Shown here: positions 49,167-58,480 of the stretch, piece after piece
Numbering within the stretch: the stretch's first letter is position 1
Layout of the letters: each line of letters starts with the position of its first letter
DNA from: Pseudonocardia kunmingensis
GTDB lineage: Bacteria; Actinomycetota; Actinomycetes; Mycobacteriales; Pseudonocardiaceae
DNA: 64,000 nt
Reading direction: 5' to 3'
Assembly (NCBI RefSeq): GCF_006716445.1
Contig: NZ_VFPA01000001.1
Coordinates: 62,001-126,000, forward strand
Program-made: the position numbers and the translations under genes
Notes under the pieces: generated by a model
The model's database searches: none
Seen by the model: only the letters and a program-made list of their open reading frames with translations
Told to the model about the DNA's origin: nothing

Positions 49167-51227
49167 ATGAAGATCACCGGCGTCGACGTGGGCGGGACCC
49201 ACACCGACATCATCGCCTTCGACACCGCCAGCGGCGACATCGCCGTCCACAAGGTCCCGAGCACGCCGCACGACCACTCCGTGGGGCTCGTCGACGGGGT
49301 GTCCGCCGCGGTGGCCGGCGCCCGCCTCGACTTCCTCGCGCACGGCACCACGATCGCCACCAACGCACTGCTCCAGCACGACGGCGCGTCGACCGGGCTG
49401 ATCACCACCGCCGGGTTCCGCGACGTCCTGCACATCGCCCGCCACCAGCGACCCCTGCACTACTCGATCCGCCAGCAGATCCCGTGGCAGGACCAGGCGC
49501 TCATCCGGCGCAGGCACCGCAAGGTCGTGCACGAGCGGATCGACGCCCGCGGCGAGGTGATCACATCCCTCGACGAGGACGAGGTGCGCAGGGCCGCCGC
49601 GGAGCTCGCCGACCAGGGCGTCGAGTCGGTGGTCATCGCCTTCCTCAACAGCTACCGCAACCCCGAGCACGAGCGGCGCGCCGCCGAGCTGGTCCGGGAG
49701 GTGTTCCCCGCCGCCTTCGTCACGACCTCCTCGGGAGTCTCGCCGCAGTTCCGCGAGTACGAGCGCTTCACCGCGGCCGCCGTGAACGGGTTCGTCGGCC
49801 CGACGGTGCAGCGCTACATCGGCAGGCTCGGCTCGCGCCTCGCCGACGCCGGGCTCGACGCGGAGCTGCGCATTATGCGCTCCAACGGCGGTGCCGCCAC
49901 CCCGCGCTTCGCCGCCGAGTACCCGGTGACGCTGCTGATGAGCGGGCCCGCTGCGGGGGTCCTTGCCGGTGCCCACGTGGGCAGCGCGTGCGGCCGCGAC
50001 AACCTGGTGACCTTCGACGTCGGGGGCACCAGCGCCGACATCGGCATCGTGACCGGCCGCAGCATCATGGAGTCCGCACCGCGGGACACCTGGATCGCGG
50101 GGCTGCCGATCGTGGTGCCGATGATCGACGTCCACACCGTCGGCGCGGGCGGCGGCAGCGTCGCCCACGTGGACAGGGGCGGCGCGTTCCGGGTCGGCCC
50201 GCGCAGCGCGGGCGCCGTCCCCGGCCCGGCCTGCTACGGGCAGGGCGGCACGGAGCCGACGGTCACCGACGCCAACCTCGTTCTCGGCAGGCTGCGGACC
50301 GACCGCACACTGGCCGGGTCGACCGCACTGCGCCCCGAGCCGGCGATCGAGGCGCTGCGGGCGCTCGGCGAGCCGCTGGGCATGACGCCGGAGCGGACCG
50401 CCGCGGGCGTGCTGACGATCGTCAACCACAACATGGCCAACGCGATCCGCACCCGCACGATCCAGAAGGGCAAGGACCCGCGCGCGTTCACGCTGGTCGC
50501 CTTCGGGGGCGCCGGGCCGCTGCACGCGGCGGAGGTCGCGGCGTCGCTCGGGCTGCCCGAGGTCCTCGTGCCCCGCTATCCCGGGATCACCTCGGCGATG
50601 GGTCTGCTCGCCGGCGACCTCAAGTACGACCTGCTGCGCACGATGTTCCTGCTCGGCGACGACGTACGCGGCACCGAGCTCGACGCCGTCCTCACCGAGC
50701 TGACCGCGGAGGCGCGGACCCACCTCGTCACCGACGGGGTCGCCGCCGAGGACATGTCCTTCGAGCGCTACGCCGACTGCCGCTACCTCGGCCAGGGCTA
50801 CGAGCTGCGGGTCCCGTTCGACGACGGGGCGCTGGACGAGGAGGCGGTGCACCGCTGCTGGAAGCGCTTCCACGAGCTGCACGCCGAGGAGTACGGCCAC
50901 GCGTTCCCAGACAGCCCGATCGAGCTGATCAACGTGCGGGTCATCGCGCGGGGCAGGCTGCCCAAGCTGCCGGCCTTCTCCGTCGCCGCGGACCCCGACG
51001 CGAGCACGGCGGTGGTCGCCACCGACCCGGCGCTGTTCACGGTCGACGGCGAGCTGCGGCCACTCCCGACCACGTTCTACGAGCGCTCGAAGCTCGGCGC
51101 GGGCGCGGTCCTGGAGGGACCCGCCGTGGTGCTGCAGATGGACTCGACCACGGTCGTCCCGCCGGGCGCACACGCCGAAGTGCTCGGCACCGGCGACATC
51201 CTGATCCACGTCGGAGGTGAGCGGTGA
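49167..51227 (+). CDS. hyuA: Hydantoinase/oxoprolinase subunit A (HyuA-type, ATP-dependent)
   Basis: A 686-residue HyuA-family subunit. The actin/hexokinase-like ATP site is seen in GVDVGGTHTDIIAFDT (5-20), with later family blocks AHGTTIATNALLQ, TFDVGGTSADIGI, GAGGGSVAHVD and VAFGGAGPLHA. With the B subunit it hydrolyses cyclic amides such as hydantoin, N-methylhydantoin or 5-oxoproline at the cost of ATP; related pairs carboxylate ketones. ATG 49167 follows GGAAGGGA, and the fold starts right there; the upstream ATG-less extension is rejected. GTG of the B subunit overlaps its stop. Confidence 0.92.
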   Translation: MKITGVDVGGTHTDIIAFDTASGDIAVHKVPSTPHDHSVGLVDGVSAAVAGARLDFLAHGTTIATNALLQHDGASTGLITTAGFRDVLHIARHQRPLHYSIRQQIPWQDQALIRRRHRKVVHERIDARGEVITSLDEDEVRRAAAELADQGVESVVIAFLNSYRNPEHERRAAELVREVFPAAFVTTSSGVSPQFREYERFTAAAVNGFVGPTVQRYIGRLGSRLADAGLDAELRIMRSNGGAATPRFAAEYPVTLLMSGPAAGVLAGAHVGSACGRDNLVTFDVGGTSADIGIVTGRSIMESAPRDTWIAGLPIVVPMIDVHTVGAGGGSVAHVDRGGAFRVGPRSAGAVPGPACYGQGGTEPTVTDANLVLGRLRTDRTLAGSTALRPEPAIEALRALGEPLGMTPERTAAGVLTIVNHNMANAIRTRTIQKGKDPRAFTLVAFGGAGPLHAAEVAASLGLPEVLVPRYPGITSAMGLLAGDLKYDLLRTMFLLGDDVRGTELDAVLTELTAEARTHLVTDGVAAEDMSFERYADCRYLGQGYELRVPFDDGALDEEAVHRCWKRFHELHAEEYGHAFPDSPIELINVRVIARGRLPKLPAFSVAADPDASTAVVATDPALFTVDGELRPLPTTFYERSKLGAGAVLEGPAVVLQMDSTTVVPPGAHAEVLGTGDILIHVGGER

Positions 51228-53092
51228 GCGCGAAGCAGGTCGACGTCATCGAGTACCCGCGCGGCACCGCACTGGAGCGGGCCCTCGACCCGATCACCAC
51301 CCGGGTCATCGCGGGCGCCCTGGAGAGCATCGTGCTCGAGGTCGGGCACAAGCTCAGCAGGATGGCGTACTCGTCGGTGATCCGGGAGTCCGAGGACTTC
51401 GGCGCCGCGATCCTCGACGCGCGGGGCAGGCAGGTCTGCGAGTGCCCGCTGTCGACGCCGCTGCAGCTCGGGCCGATCCCCGGCTACGTGCGCGGGATCG
51501 AGCAGATCCTCGCCGAGCGGGGCCAGACCTGGCACGAGGGCGACGTGATCATGCACAACTCGTCGTTCCACGGCGCCTCGCACCAGCCGGACGTGGCCTT
51601 CTGCGTGCCGATCTTCCACGAGGGCGCACTCGTCGGGTACAGCGTCACGACCGCGCACCACCTCGACCTCGGCGCGCTCGTGCCGGGTTCGGTGGGCATC
51701 GTCGACGCCACCGACGCCTACGCCGAAGGGCTGCAGTTCCGCGCCGTGAAGGTCTACGAGCGCGGCGAGCCGAACGCGGGCATCTGGCAGCTGCTGCGCG
51801 ACAACATCCGCAGCGCCGACATGGTGGTCGGCGACATGGAGGCGCAGATCGCGGCCGCACGCGTCGGCGCCCGACGCTACGTGGAACTGCTCGAGCAGTA
51901 CGGCAGGGCGACCGTCGAGGACGCGTGCGAGGAGTTGATGAACTACTCCGAGCGCGTCCTGCGCGACCAGATCGCCGGGCTGCCCGACGGCGTCTACCGC
52001 GCCACCGGGTACGTCGACGGGTTCGCCGACGACCCGGACCCGGAGCGCAGGCTGCTGCCGGTGAAGGTGGCCGTCACCATCGAGGGCGACACGCTGACCG
52101 TCGACCTGACCGGCACCGCACCGCAGGTCGCGGAGAAGGCCATCAACATGCCCTTCGTCGGCACCGTGGACATCGCCGTCTACGTGACGCTGCGTTCGAT
52201 CCTGCTCGACCAGGCCACTCACGAGGACATGCCGCAGAACTCCGGGCTCGTCCGGCCGGTCCGGATCGTCGCCGAGCGCGGCAGCATGGCCAACCCGGTC
52301 TTCCCCGCCGCGACGATCGCCCGGTTCTGTCCCGGCAACGTCGTCGCCGACACCCTGATGCACGCCCTGTCCCCCATCTGCGGCGACCGCGTCTCGGCGG
52401 GCGTCGGCAACCTCAAGGTCATCGCGTACAGCGGGCTGAACGGCGAGAAGTATTGGGTCTACATGGACATCAGTGAGGGCGCCTACGGCGGGATGTTGGA
52501 GCGCGACGGCATCGACGCGATGGACACGCTCTACGCCAACACCCGCAACAACCCGGTCGAGGACATCGAGGCGCACTACCCGCTGCGGGTGCGCCGCTAC
52601 GAGCTGCGCACCGACCGCAGTGGCGCGGGCCGGTGGCGCGGCGGGATGGGCACGGTGCGCGAGATCGAGTTCCTCGCGCCCGGGATGATGAACCTCGAGG
52701 GCGACGGGAACTCCTCCGCACCGTGGGGCGCCTTCGGCGGGCAGAACGGCTCCCCCGGCGGTGTCGATTTCGTGCGGGCCGACGGCACGGTCGAGGCGCT
52801 GCCCTCGAAGCTGCAGGGGCGCAGGGCCCAGGAGGGTGACGTCATCCGCACGCTGAGCCCGTGCGGCGGCGGTTACGGCGACCCGCTGGAGCGCGACCCC
52901 GAGCTGGTGCTGTCCGACCTGCTCGACGGCTACCTGAGCGAGGAGACCGCGCGCTCGCGCTACGGCGTCGTGCCCGCGGGGAACGCGGTGGACGAGCAGG
53001 CCACGGCGGCGTTGCGGGAGCGGTTGCGCGGGGCGGACGCAGCCGAGCACCGGCCGCCGTGGGCATCGGTGCCCTCGGGCACGCTGGGCTGA
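51224..53092 (+). CDS. hyuB: Hydantoinase B/oxoprolinase subunit (HyuB-type)
   Basis: A 622-residue HyuB-family subunit, with ALDPITTRVIAGALESIVLE at the start, SVIRESEDFGAAILDARGRQV, the GDVIMHNSSFHGASHQPDV metal-site region and GAYGGMLERDGIDAMDT. It forms the amidase active site with HyuA. GTG 51224 overlaps HyuA. The end of the gene is followed after six bases by the regulator, so the three genes form one unit. Confidence 0.92.
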   Translation: MSAKQVDVIEYPRGTALERALDPITTRVIAGALESIVLEVGHKLSRMAYSSVIRESEDFGAAILDARGRQVCECPLSTPLQLGPIPGYVRGIEQILAERGQTWHEGDVIMHNSSFHGASHQPDVAFCVPIFHEGALVGYSVTTAHHLDLGALVPGSVGIVDATDAYAEGLQFRAVKVYERGEPNAGIWQLLRDNIRSADMVVGDMEAQIAAARVGARRYVELLEQYGRATVEDACEELMNYSERVLRDQIAGLPDGVYRATGYVDGFADDPDPERRLLPVKVAVTIEGDTLTVDLTGTAPQVAEKAINMPFVGTVDIAVYVTLRSILLDQATHEDMPQNSGLVRPVRIVAERGSMANPVFPAATIARFCPGNVVADTLMHALSPICGDRVSAGVGNLKVIAYSGLNGEKYWVYMDISEGAYGGMLERDGIDAMDTLYANTRNNPVEDIEAHYPLRVRRYELRTDRSGAGRWRGGMGTVREIEFLAPGMMNLEGDGNSSAPWGAFGGQNGSPGGVDFVRADGTVEALPSKLQGRRAQEGDVIRTLSPCGGGYGDPLERDPELVLSDLLDGYLSEETARSRYGVVPAGNAVDEQATAALRERLRGADAAEHRPPWASVPSGTLG

Positions 53093-53098
53093 CCGGTC

Positions 53099-55015
53099 GT
53101 GTCCGTCCTGCTGAACGCAGCACCGGAGGGCCGTGCGCACCGATTCCGCGCGGAGCACGATGTCCCGGTGCCATACGACGCCGAGGAGCCCACCAGGATC
53201 GACCGGCTCGAGGCGATCATCGAGATCAACCGCTCGCTGGCCTCGACGCTCGACGCCGACGCGCTGACCCACCGGATCCTGCGCGAGGCGATCCGGATCA
53301 TCCCGGCCGCCGATGCCGGCGTGCTGCTGCTCTACGACACCGATCGCGAGCGACTGGTGGTGCGCCACGCCATCGGCTTCGGCCCGAGCATCTACAAGAT
53401 CGAGCTGGCACCTGGCGAGAGCCTCACCGGACGCGCGTTCCAGGAGCGCAGATCGGTGCTGTACCGGACGCAGGAGTCGCTGGCCCCCCAGCAGGACCTC
53501 GCCCCGGCCAGCCATCGGCTGCTCGCCGCCGCGGCGGGCGGGATCGAGTACCCGCACAGCGCGCTCGTCGCACCCCTCCTGACCCACGACGGCCCGATCG
53601 GGGCGATGATCGTCGAGAACTTCTCGACGCCGCAGGTGTTCAACCAGTTCGATCTGCGGCTGTTCGAGGGGCTGGCGCAGGGCGCGGCGATCGCGATGGT
53701 GAACGCCCGGCTCTTCGCGTCCGAGCGGGCGGCGCGGATGCGGCTGGAGACGGTGAACCAGCTCGTCAGCGAGCAGCGTGACCAGCTGGAACGGCGGGTC
53801 CAGGTGCAGGAGGCGCTCGCCGACATCGTCCGGGAGGGGCTCTCGGCGGACGCGCTCGTCGCGCGGCTGGCCCGGCTGTGCCGGGCCGGCGTCTTCCTCT
53901 GCGATTCGCTGCGCGCCGTCCGCATCGCACAACCGCCCACCGACGCGTTGACCGTCGGCGACATCGACGACGAGCACCGCGAGGTGATCGGGACGGCGGT
54001 GCACGAGGCCGAGGCGACCCGGAGCCCGCAGCGCGCCGATCTCGGTGCGGGGCGGGTCCTGCTCGTCGCGCCGATCCCCGGCGGCTCGGAGATCCTGGGC
54101 TTCCTGTGCGCCCTGTTCGGCGACACCGCGCCCGACGAGGTGCACGCCGCCGCCGTGTCGTCGGCGGCTCACATCGCCGCGACCGAGCTGGTGGAGCAGC
54201 GCGCCCGCGAGGAGGGGCGCATCCGCACGCAGGCGGACACCCTCGAGCTGCTCGTGCAGGGGGTCGCTCCCGGCGGCGCGCAGGGCCCGTTCCTCGTGGC
54301 GGTCGGCCGCCTCCAACACAGTTCCCTCCAGTACCGGGTGCAGCCTGCCGTCGACCACCGGCAGCTACGGGCCCTGCTGGCGTGCGCGCAGCACGAACTC
54401 GGCGACGGCGACATCGGAGGGAGACCCCTCCTCGCCGCAACCGTGCGCGACCATCACGTGGTCCTCGTGTGGGCGGGGCCGGACGACGAGGAGAACCTGC
54501 GGCGACGGCTGCGCGCGGCGACGCAGCGGTTCGCGCTCCTGGACCCGGCGTGGCAGGCGAGCTTCGTGGTCTCCGACGCGGTCGACACACCCACCGAGTT
54601 CGCCGACGCCCTCGCCGAGTCGCGACTCGTGGCCGAGCTGCACCGCCAGGTGCGGAACGCGAACCCGGTGCACACCGTGCGCAGCCTCGGCGCCTACCGG
54701 CTGATCCTGCGCAGCGCGAAGGCGGCCGACGTGCTGCGGATGTGCGAGGACGCCCTCGGCGCGGTGCTGCGCTACGACCGCGACCGGGGCACGTCGATGC
54801 TGCCGACCTTGCGCGCGTATCTGGACCACGGCGGCGCGACGAAGGCCGCCGCGCGGGCGCTGTCCGTGCACCCGCACACCGTGCAGTACCGCCTCGGCAG
54901 GCTCGAGGAGCTGTCCGGTCTCCGCCTGTCCGCACCGCAGGACCGGCTGACCCTCGAGCTGTGCCTGCGCATCCACGACAGCGCCGCGCTGTCCGACTCC
55001 CTCGGCCGGGACTGA
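53099..55015 (+). CDS. GAF-domain regulator with PucR-type C-terminal helix-turn-helix
   Basis: A 638-residue protein. Residues about 35-205 form a GAF domain (RLEAIIEINRSLASTLDADAL to SERAARMRLETV). A coiled-coil-like linker follows (NQLVSEQRDQLERRVQVQEALADIV). Then comes a second sensory-like region, and at about 575-630 the PucR/CdaR-type DNA-binding domain (TLRAYLDHGGATKAAARALSVHPHTVQYRLGRLEELSGL). PucR proteins control purine and ureide catabolism in actinobacteria and bacilli, which fits the hydantoinase neighbours. GTG 53099. It is probably the activator of this operon and of itself. Confidence 0.88.
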   Translation: MSVLLNAAPEGRAHRFRAEHDVPVPYDAEEPTRIDRLEAIIEINRSLASTLDADALTHRILREAIRIIPAADAGVLLLYDTDRERLVVRHAIGFGPSIYKIELAPGESLTGRAFQERRSVLYRTQESLAPQQDLAPASHRLLAAAAGGIEYPHSALVAPLLTHDGPIGAMIVENFSTPQVFNQFDLRLFEGLAQGAAIAMVNARLFASERAARMRLETVNQLVSEQRDQLERRVQVQEALADIVREGLSADALVARLARLCRAGVFLCDSLRAVRIAQPPTDALTVGDIDDEHREVIGTAVHEAEATRSPQRADLGAGRVLLVAPIPGGSEILGFLCALFGDTAPDEVHAAAVSSAAHIAATELVEQRAREEGRIRTQADTLELLVQGVAPGGAQGPFLVAVGRLQHSSLQYRVQPAVDHRQLRALLACAQHELGDGDIGGRPLLAATVRDHHVVLVWAGPDDEENLRRRLRAATQRFALLDPAWQASFVVSDAVDTPTEFADALAESRLVAELHRQVRNANPVHTVRSLGAYRLILRSAKAADVLRMCEDALGAVLRYDRDRGTSMLPTLRAYLDHGGATKAAARALSVHPHTVQYRLGRLEELSGLRLSAPQDRLTLELCLRIHDSAALSDSLGRD

Positions 55016-55056
55016 CCGGCCCACCCCCGAACGAACGAGCAGTCTGGAGGACACCC

Positions 55057-56298
55057 GTGTCCGATCCCTTCCCCAAGGTCGCGACCCGGCGCATGGAGGA
55101 GCTCGTCACCGAGCTGGGCAGGGTCGGTGAGCAGCAGCCCGGCGGCGGGCTGATCCGCTTCGCCTACGACGACGCATGGCGCGCGGCGGGCGCGCTGGTC
55201 GCGCGCTGGATGACCGAGGTGGGCCTGCAGGTCCGCACCGACGCGGTGGGCAACGTCTTCGGCAGGCTCCCCGGCACCGAGAGCGCGTCGACGGTGCTCA
55301 CCGGCTCGCACATCGACACCGTGCGCTTCGGGGGCAGGTACGACGGGGCCCTCGGCATCCTGACCGGGCTCGCCGCGATCGAGGAGCTGATCCGGACATG
55401 CGGACGGCCGCGCAGGTCGCTCGAGCTCGTGGCCCTGTGCGAGGAGGAGAGCAGCCGGTTCGCCGCGGACTTCTTCGGCTCGCGGGCGATGCTCGGCACC
55501 ATCGGTCCCGACGAGCCCGACACCCTGCGCGACGCCGACGGCGTCACGCTCGCCGCCGCGATGCGCCGGGTCGGGCTGGACCCGGCCGCGATCGGATCGG
55601 CACGGCGCACCGACGTCGAGGCGTTCGTCGAGCTGCACATCGAGCAGGGCCGGGTGCTGTACGACGAGGGCACGCAGATCGGCGTCGTCTCGGCGATCAC
55701 CGGTCTGCGCTGGTTGGACGTCACCGTGACCGGGCGGGCGGACCACGCCGGGGCGACGCCGATGGACCTGCGGCTCGACGCCATGCAGGGCGCCGCCGAG
55801 ATGACGCAGGCCGCGACCGCACTCGCCGAGGCCGAGGGCCGCCCGGCGGTCGCGACCTGCGGGATGTGGCAGGTGCACCCGGGCGGGGTGAACATCGTGC
55901 CCGAACGCGTCACGTTCTCCATCGACCTGCGCCATCCCGGTGAGGCGACGCTGGACCGGCTCGCCGGACGGATCCGCCAGGAATGCGAGCGGATCGCGAC
56001 GCGGCGCGGTCTCGAGGTCACCCTCGACGACACCAAGGCCGTGGCGCCCGCACCGATGGACGAACCGCTGCAGAAGGTGATCGCGGAGGCCGCCGAGGGG
56101 CAGGGGGTGTCGGCGCGCCCGATGCCCAGCGGCGCCGGGCACGACAGCCAGATGTGGGCACCGCACGTGCCCACCGCGATGATCTTCGTGCCGAGCGTCG
56201 AGGGGCGCTCGCACTGCCCCGAGGAGTACACCCCGGCCGAGGACTGCGCCGTCGGGGCGTCCGTCCTGGCCGGCACGTTGCGGGATATCGCCTACTGA
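55057..56298 (+). CDS. M20-family Zn-dependent N-carbamoyl-L-amino acid hydrolase/allantoate amidohydrolase
   Basis: A 413-residue M20 amidohydrolase of the HyuC/AmaB/AllC group. Metal-site residues are H85 (GSHIDTV), D96 (GRYDGALG), the glutamates of CEEESSRF (128-135) and the His of FVELHIEQG; GRADHAGATPMDLRLDA marks the dimerisation/substrate region. It cleaves N-carbamoyl amino acids formed by ring-opening of hydantoins, giving the amino acid, CO2 and ammonia. GTG 55057 follows CTGGAGG. It supplies the second step after HyuAB. Confidence 0.9.
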   Translation: MSDPFPKVATRRMEELVTELGRVGEQQPGGGLIRFAYDDAWRAAGALVARWMTEVGLQVRTDAVGNVFGRLPGTESASTVLTGSHIDTVRFGGRYDGALGILTGLAAIEELIRTCGRPRRSLELVALCEEESSRFAADFFGSRAMLGTIGPDEPDTLRDADGVTLAAAMRRVGLDPAAIGSARRTDVEAFVELHIEQGRVLYDEGTQIGVVSAITGLRWLDVTVTGRADHAGATPMDLRLDAMQGAAEMTQAATALAEAEGRPAVATCGMWQVHPGGVNIVPERVTFSIDLRHPGEATLDRLAGRIRQECERIATRRGLEVTLDDTKAVAPAPMDEPLQKVIAEAAEGQGVSARPMPSGAGHDSQMWAPHVPTAMIFVPSVEGRSHCPEEYTPAEDCAVGASVLAGTLRDIAY

Positions 56299-56320
56299 CC
56301 GGCCGAAGACTGGAGGCTCC

Positions 56321-57043
56321 GTGCGCATCCTCGTCGTCAACCCCAACACCACCGAGAGCATGACCGCCGCGATCGGCGAGGCCTGCCGCGCGGTCGCCGC
56401 GAACGACACCGAGGTGACCGCGATCAACCCCGCGTGGGGCCCGCCGTCGATCGAGACGTACGCGGAGGACCACGTCGCGGCCGCCGCGATGCTGCAGACC
56501 ATCGCCGAGCACCGCGGCGACTACGACGCGTTCGTCATCGCGTGCGCGGGCGACCCCGGACTGCACGCCGCCCGTCAGATCACCGACGCGCCGGTGATCG
56601 GCATCGCCGAGGCCGCCATGCACATGGCGTGCCTGGTCGCGCACCGGTTCTCGATCGTGACGGTGATCGACAGCGTCATACCGATGCTCCGCGACATGGT
56701 CGCCCTCGCTGGGATGTCGCAGCGCTGCGCCTCGATCCGGGCCACCTCGCTCTCCGTGCTGGAGATCGAGCAGGACTTCGCCCACGCCGAACGCGTCCTC
56801 GTCGAGGAGAGCAGGCGCGCCGTCGACGAGGACGGGGCGGAGGCGATCGTGCTCGGCTGCGCCGGCATGGGCCCGCTGGACAAGCGGCTGCAGGACGAGC
56901 TCGGCGTGCCGGTGCTGGACGGGTGCGGCTGCGCGGTCACGCTCGCAGAGGCCTGCCACCGCTACGGCATCACCACGAGCAAGGCCGGCGCCTACGCAAT
57001 GGCACCCGGTCGTCTCGCCCGGCTGGGTATCCCCGCCGGATGA
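56321..57043 (+). CDS. Asp/Glu/hydantoin racemase family protein
   Basis: A 240-residue protein of the cofactor-independent racemase family. The two catalytic cysteines are C75 (FVIACAGDPG) and the Cys of VLGCAGMGPLDKRL; the N-terminal RILVVNPNTTESM binds the substrate carboxylate or imide. In this operon it most likely racemises 5-substituted hydantoins so that both isomers can be used. Maleate isomerases belong to the same superfamily, but context speaks for hydantoin racemase. GTG 56321. Confidence 0.87.
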   Translation: MRILVVNPNTTESMTAAIGEACRAVAANDTEVTAINPAWGPPSIETYAEDHVAAAAMLQTIAEHRGDYDAFVIACAGDPGLHAARQITDAPVIGIAEAAMHMACLVAHRFSIVTVIDSVIPMLRDMVALAGMSQRCASIRATSLSVLEIEQDFAHAERVLVEESRRAVDEDGAEAIVLGCAGMGPLDKRLQDELGVPVLDGCGCAVTLAEACHRYGITTSKAGAYAMAPGRLARLGIPAG

Positions 57044-57063
57044 CAGGAGGAGGAGCAGGCGCA

Positions 57064-58035
57064 GTGGAACGACTCATCATCGACACCGACATCGGCACCT
57101 ACTACGACGACGCGTTCGCCGTGCTGCTGGCGGCGAACTCGCCCGAGGTGCGGTTCGAGGGCGTCACGACGTGCTACGGCGACACCGCGCTGCGGGCCGA
57201 GATCGCGTGCAAGATCCTGGAGTTCGTCGGCATGCCCGAAGTGCCGGTCTACGCGGGAATCCGCGATCCGCTCGGTGAGGCCGAGGCGCTGATGTTCGGC
57301 TTCGAGGGCCAGGGCGTCTTCGACGACGGGCGGCCGGAGAAGCAGCCGGAGCCCGGGTCGGCCGTGGACTTCCTCGTCCGGATGGTCCGGGAGAACCCGG
57401 GCGAGATCACGATCTGCACGCTGGGCGCGGTGACCAACGTGGCGGCGGCGATCCGCCAGGACCCCACGTTCGTCACGAACCTCAAGCACTTGATCATCAT
57501 GGGCGGCGTGATCGTGCCGGTCGTCGACGAGAAGGGGATCACCCGCTCCCCCGTCGAGGAGTACAACCTCAACAACGACCCGGTCGCTGCGAAGATCGTC
57601 ATGAACTCGGGCGCGAACACCACCCTCGTGCCGATCGACGTCACCCTCCGCGTGCCCATGGCGAAGCGGCACATCGAGGCCATGGAGGCCGCCACGAGCC
57701 GGTCGGCGCAGATGGTGTCACGGATCCTCGCGCCGTGGCCGGAGCAGGAGCGCCTGATCTACCTCAGCGTCGGCATCCCGACCGAGTTCACCGGCATCTG
57801 GCTGCACGACCCGCTGACCGTCGCCGTCGCGTACGACCCCGGCCTCATCACCTCGGCGCGCCTCCACGTGGCCACGGAGTACGCGCCCACGCTCGTGCCG
57901 CGCGACCTGCTCGTCCGCCACGACATCCTGCGCACCATCCCGAAGAAGAAGGCGCCCAACATGAACGTCGCCGTCGACGTGGACGCCGAGCGGTTCACGC
58001 AGCTCTTCGCCGACCGGATCATCGACGGCCGCTGA
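57064..58035 (+). CDS. Nucleoside hydrolase (IunH/RihA family)
   Basis: A 323-residue nucleoside hydrolase. The Ca2+-binding cluster is at the N-terminus (LIIDTDIGTYYDDAFAVLLA; canonical DTDPGxDDAxA is slightly altered with TYYDD), and TLGAVTNVAAAI, LIIMGGV and the HDPLTVAVA loop with its metal-binding Asp are present. It splits the N-glycosidic bond of ribonucleosides. GTG 57064 lies ten bases after AGGAGGAGG; ATG 57040 overlapping the racemase stop is less well supported. Its presence suggests that the ureide pathway starts from nucleosides or nucleoside-like compounds. Confidence 0.88.
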   Translation: MERLIIDTDIGTYYDDAFAVLLAANSPEVRFEGVTTCYGDTALRAEIACKILEFVGMPEVPVYAGIRDPLGEAEALMFGFEGQGVFDDGRPEKQPEPGSAVDFLVRMVRENPGEITICTLGAVTNVAAAIRQDPTFVTNLKHLIIMGGVIVPVVDEKGITRSPVEEYNLNNDPVAAKIVMNSGANTTLVPIDVTLRVPMAKRHIEAMEAATSRSAQMVSRILAPWPEQERLIYLSVGIPTEFTGIWLHDPLTVAVAYDPGLITSARLHVATEYAPTLVPRDLLVRHDILRTIPKKKAPNMNVAVDVDAERFTQLFADRIIDGR

Positions 58036-58204
58036 GCAGCCGGGTCGGCGGCGGCCAAGACAGGGGCGGCCGCCCACCGGTGGTCTCCCCCTGTGGTACG
58101 CCATCGGGCCGGGAAGGCCGGTCCGGTCCGCGCACGCCTAACGACTGCACCCGCTTCGAGCGGCCCGGCACCGGCGAAGGGCGGTCGGCACCAGCCAGTA
58201 CTGG

Positions 58205-58358
58205 CTACGGCAGGGTCTGTCCGCCGTCGACGTGCCACGACTGGCCGGTGCCGAACCGGGACGTCGGGGGCGAGCACGACCGCAAGGTCGACGACGTCCT
58301 CCAGCGTGGCGAGCCGGCCCATCGGGATCCCGGTGCGGAGCTTCCGGATCACCGTTGA
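58205..58358 (-). pseudogene. Remnant of an SDR gene (C-terminal end)
   Basis: Minus-strand reading gives VIRKLRTGIPMGRLATLEDVVDLAVVLA, a typical SDR C-terminal region, then after a one-base shift FGTGQSWHVDGGQTLP and a TAG at 58205, close to the end of the SDR at 18749-19516. The rest of the gene is missing. The remaining bases between 58036 and 58422 show no gene. Confidence 0.6.
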
Positions 58359-58422
58359 TCTGCTGCTCCAGCCCGATCCCGAGCCGGCCGGGCGAGGACT
58401 CCGAAAGAACCGCTGCTCCACC

Positions 58423-58451
58423 TTGACGGGAAAGTCCCCGTGTTCCATCAT
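58423..58451 (+). promoter_or_regulatory. Promoter of the GntR regulator gene
   Basis: TTGACG (58423-58428), 17 bp, CATCAT (58446-58451). The predicted start is near 58458, inside the inverted repeat at 58457-58471. Confidence 0.45.
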
Positions 58452-58456
58452 CATCG

Positions 58457-58471
58457 AGTCATTGGATGACT
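58457..58471. promoter_or_regulatory. Inverted repeat AGTCAT-N3-ATGACT, probable GntR operator
   Basis: A perfect 6-bp inverted repeat with a 3-base centre sits at the predicted transcription start and ends ten bases before the GTG at 58481. Its core AGTC-N7-GACT is the same as in the palindrome at 142-158 before the other GntR-family operon. An autoregulatory site is likely. Confidence 0.55.
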
Positions 58472-58480
58472 GGAGGACAT

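Noticed and set aside
51077..54358. A 1093-codon minus-strand open frame
   Set aside because: It lies opposite hyuB and the PucR-type regulator, which have clear motifs. The translation is low-complexity Arg/Val/Gly/Asp-rich and has no start context.
56321..57043. Maleate isomerase that would complete the hydroxypyridine pathway
   Set aside because: It is in the same superfamily, but it is 43 kb away inside a hydantoinase operon; hydantoin racemase fits better.
58074..58083. Palindrome CCACCGGTGG after the nucleoside hydrolase gene as a terminator
   Set aside because: It has no loop and no T-run, and short GC-rich palindromes are common by chance in this DNA.
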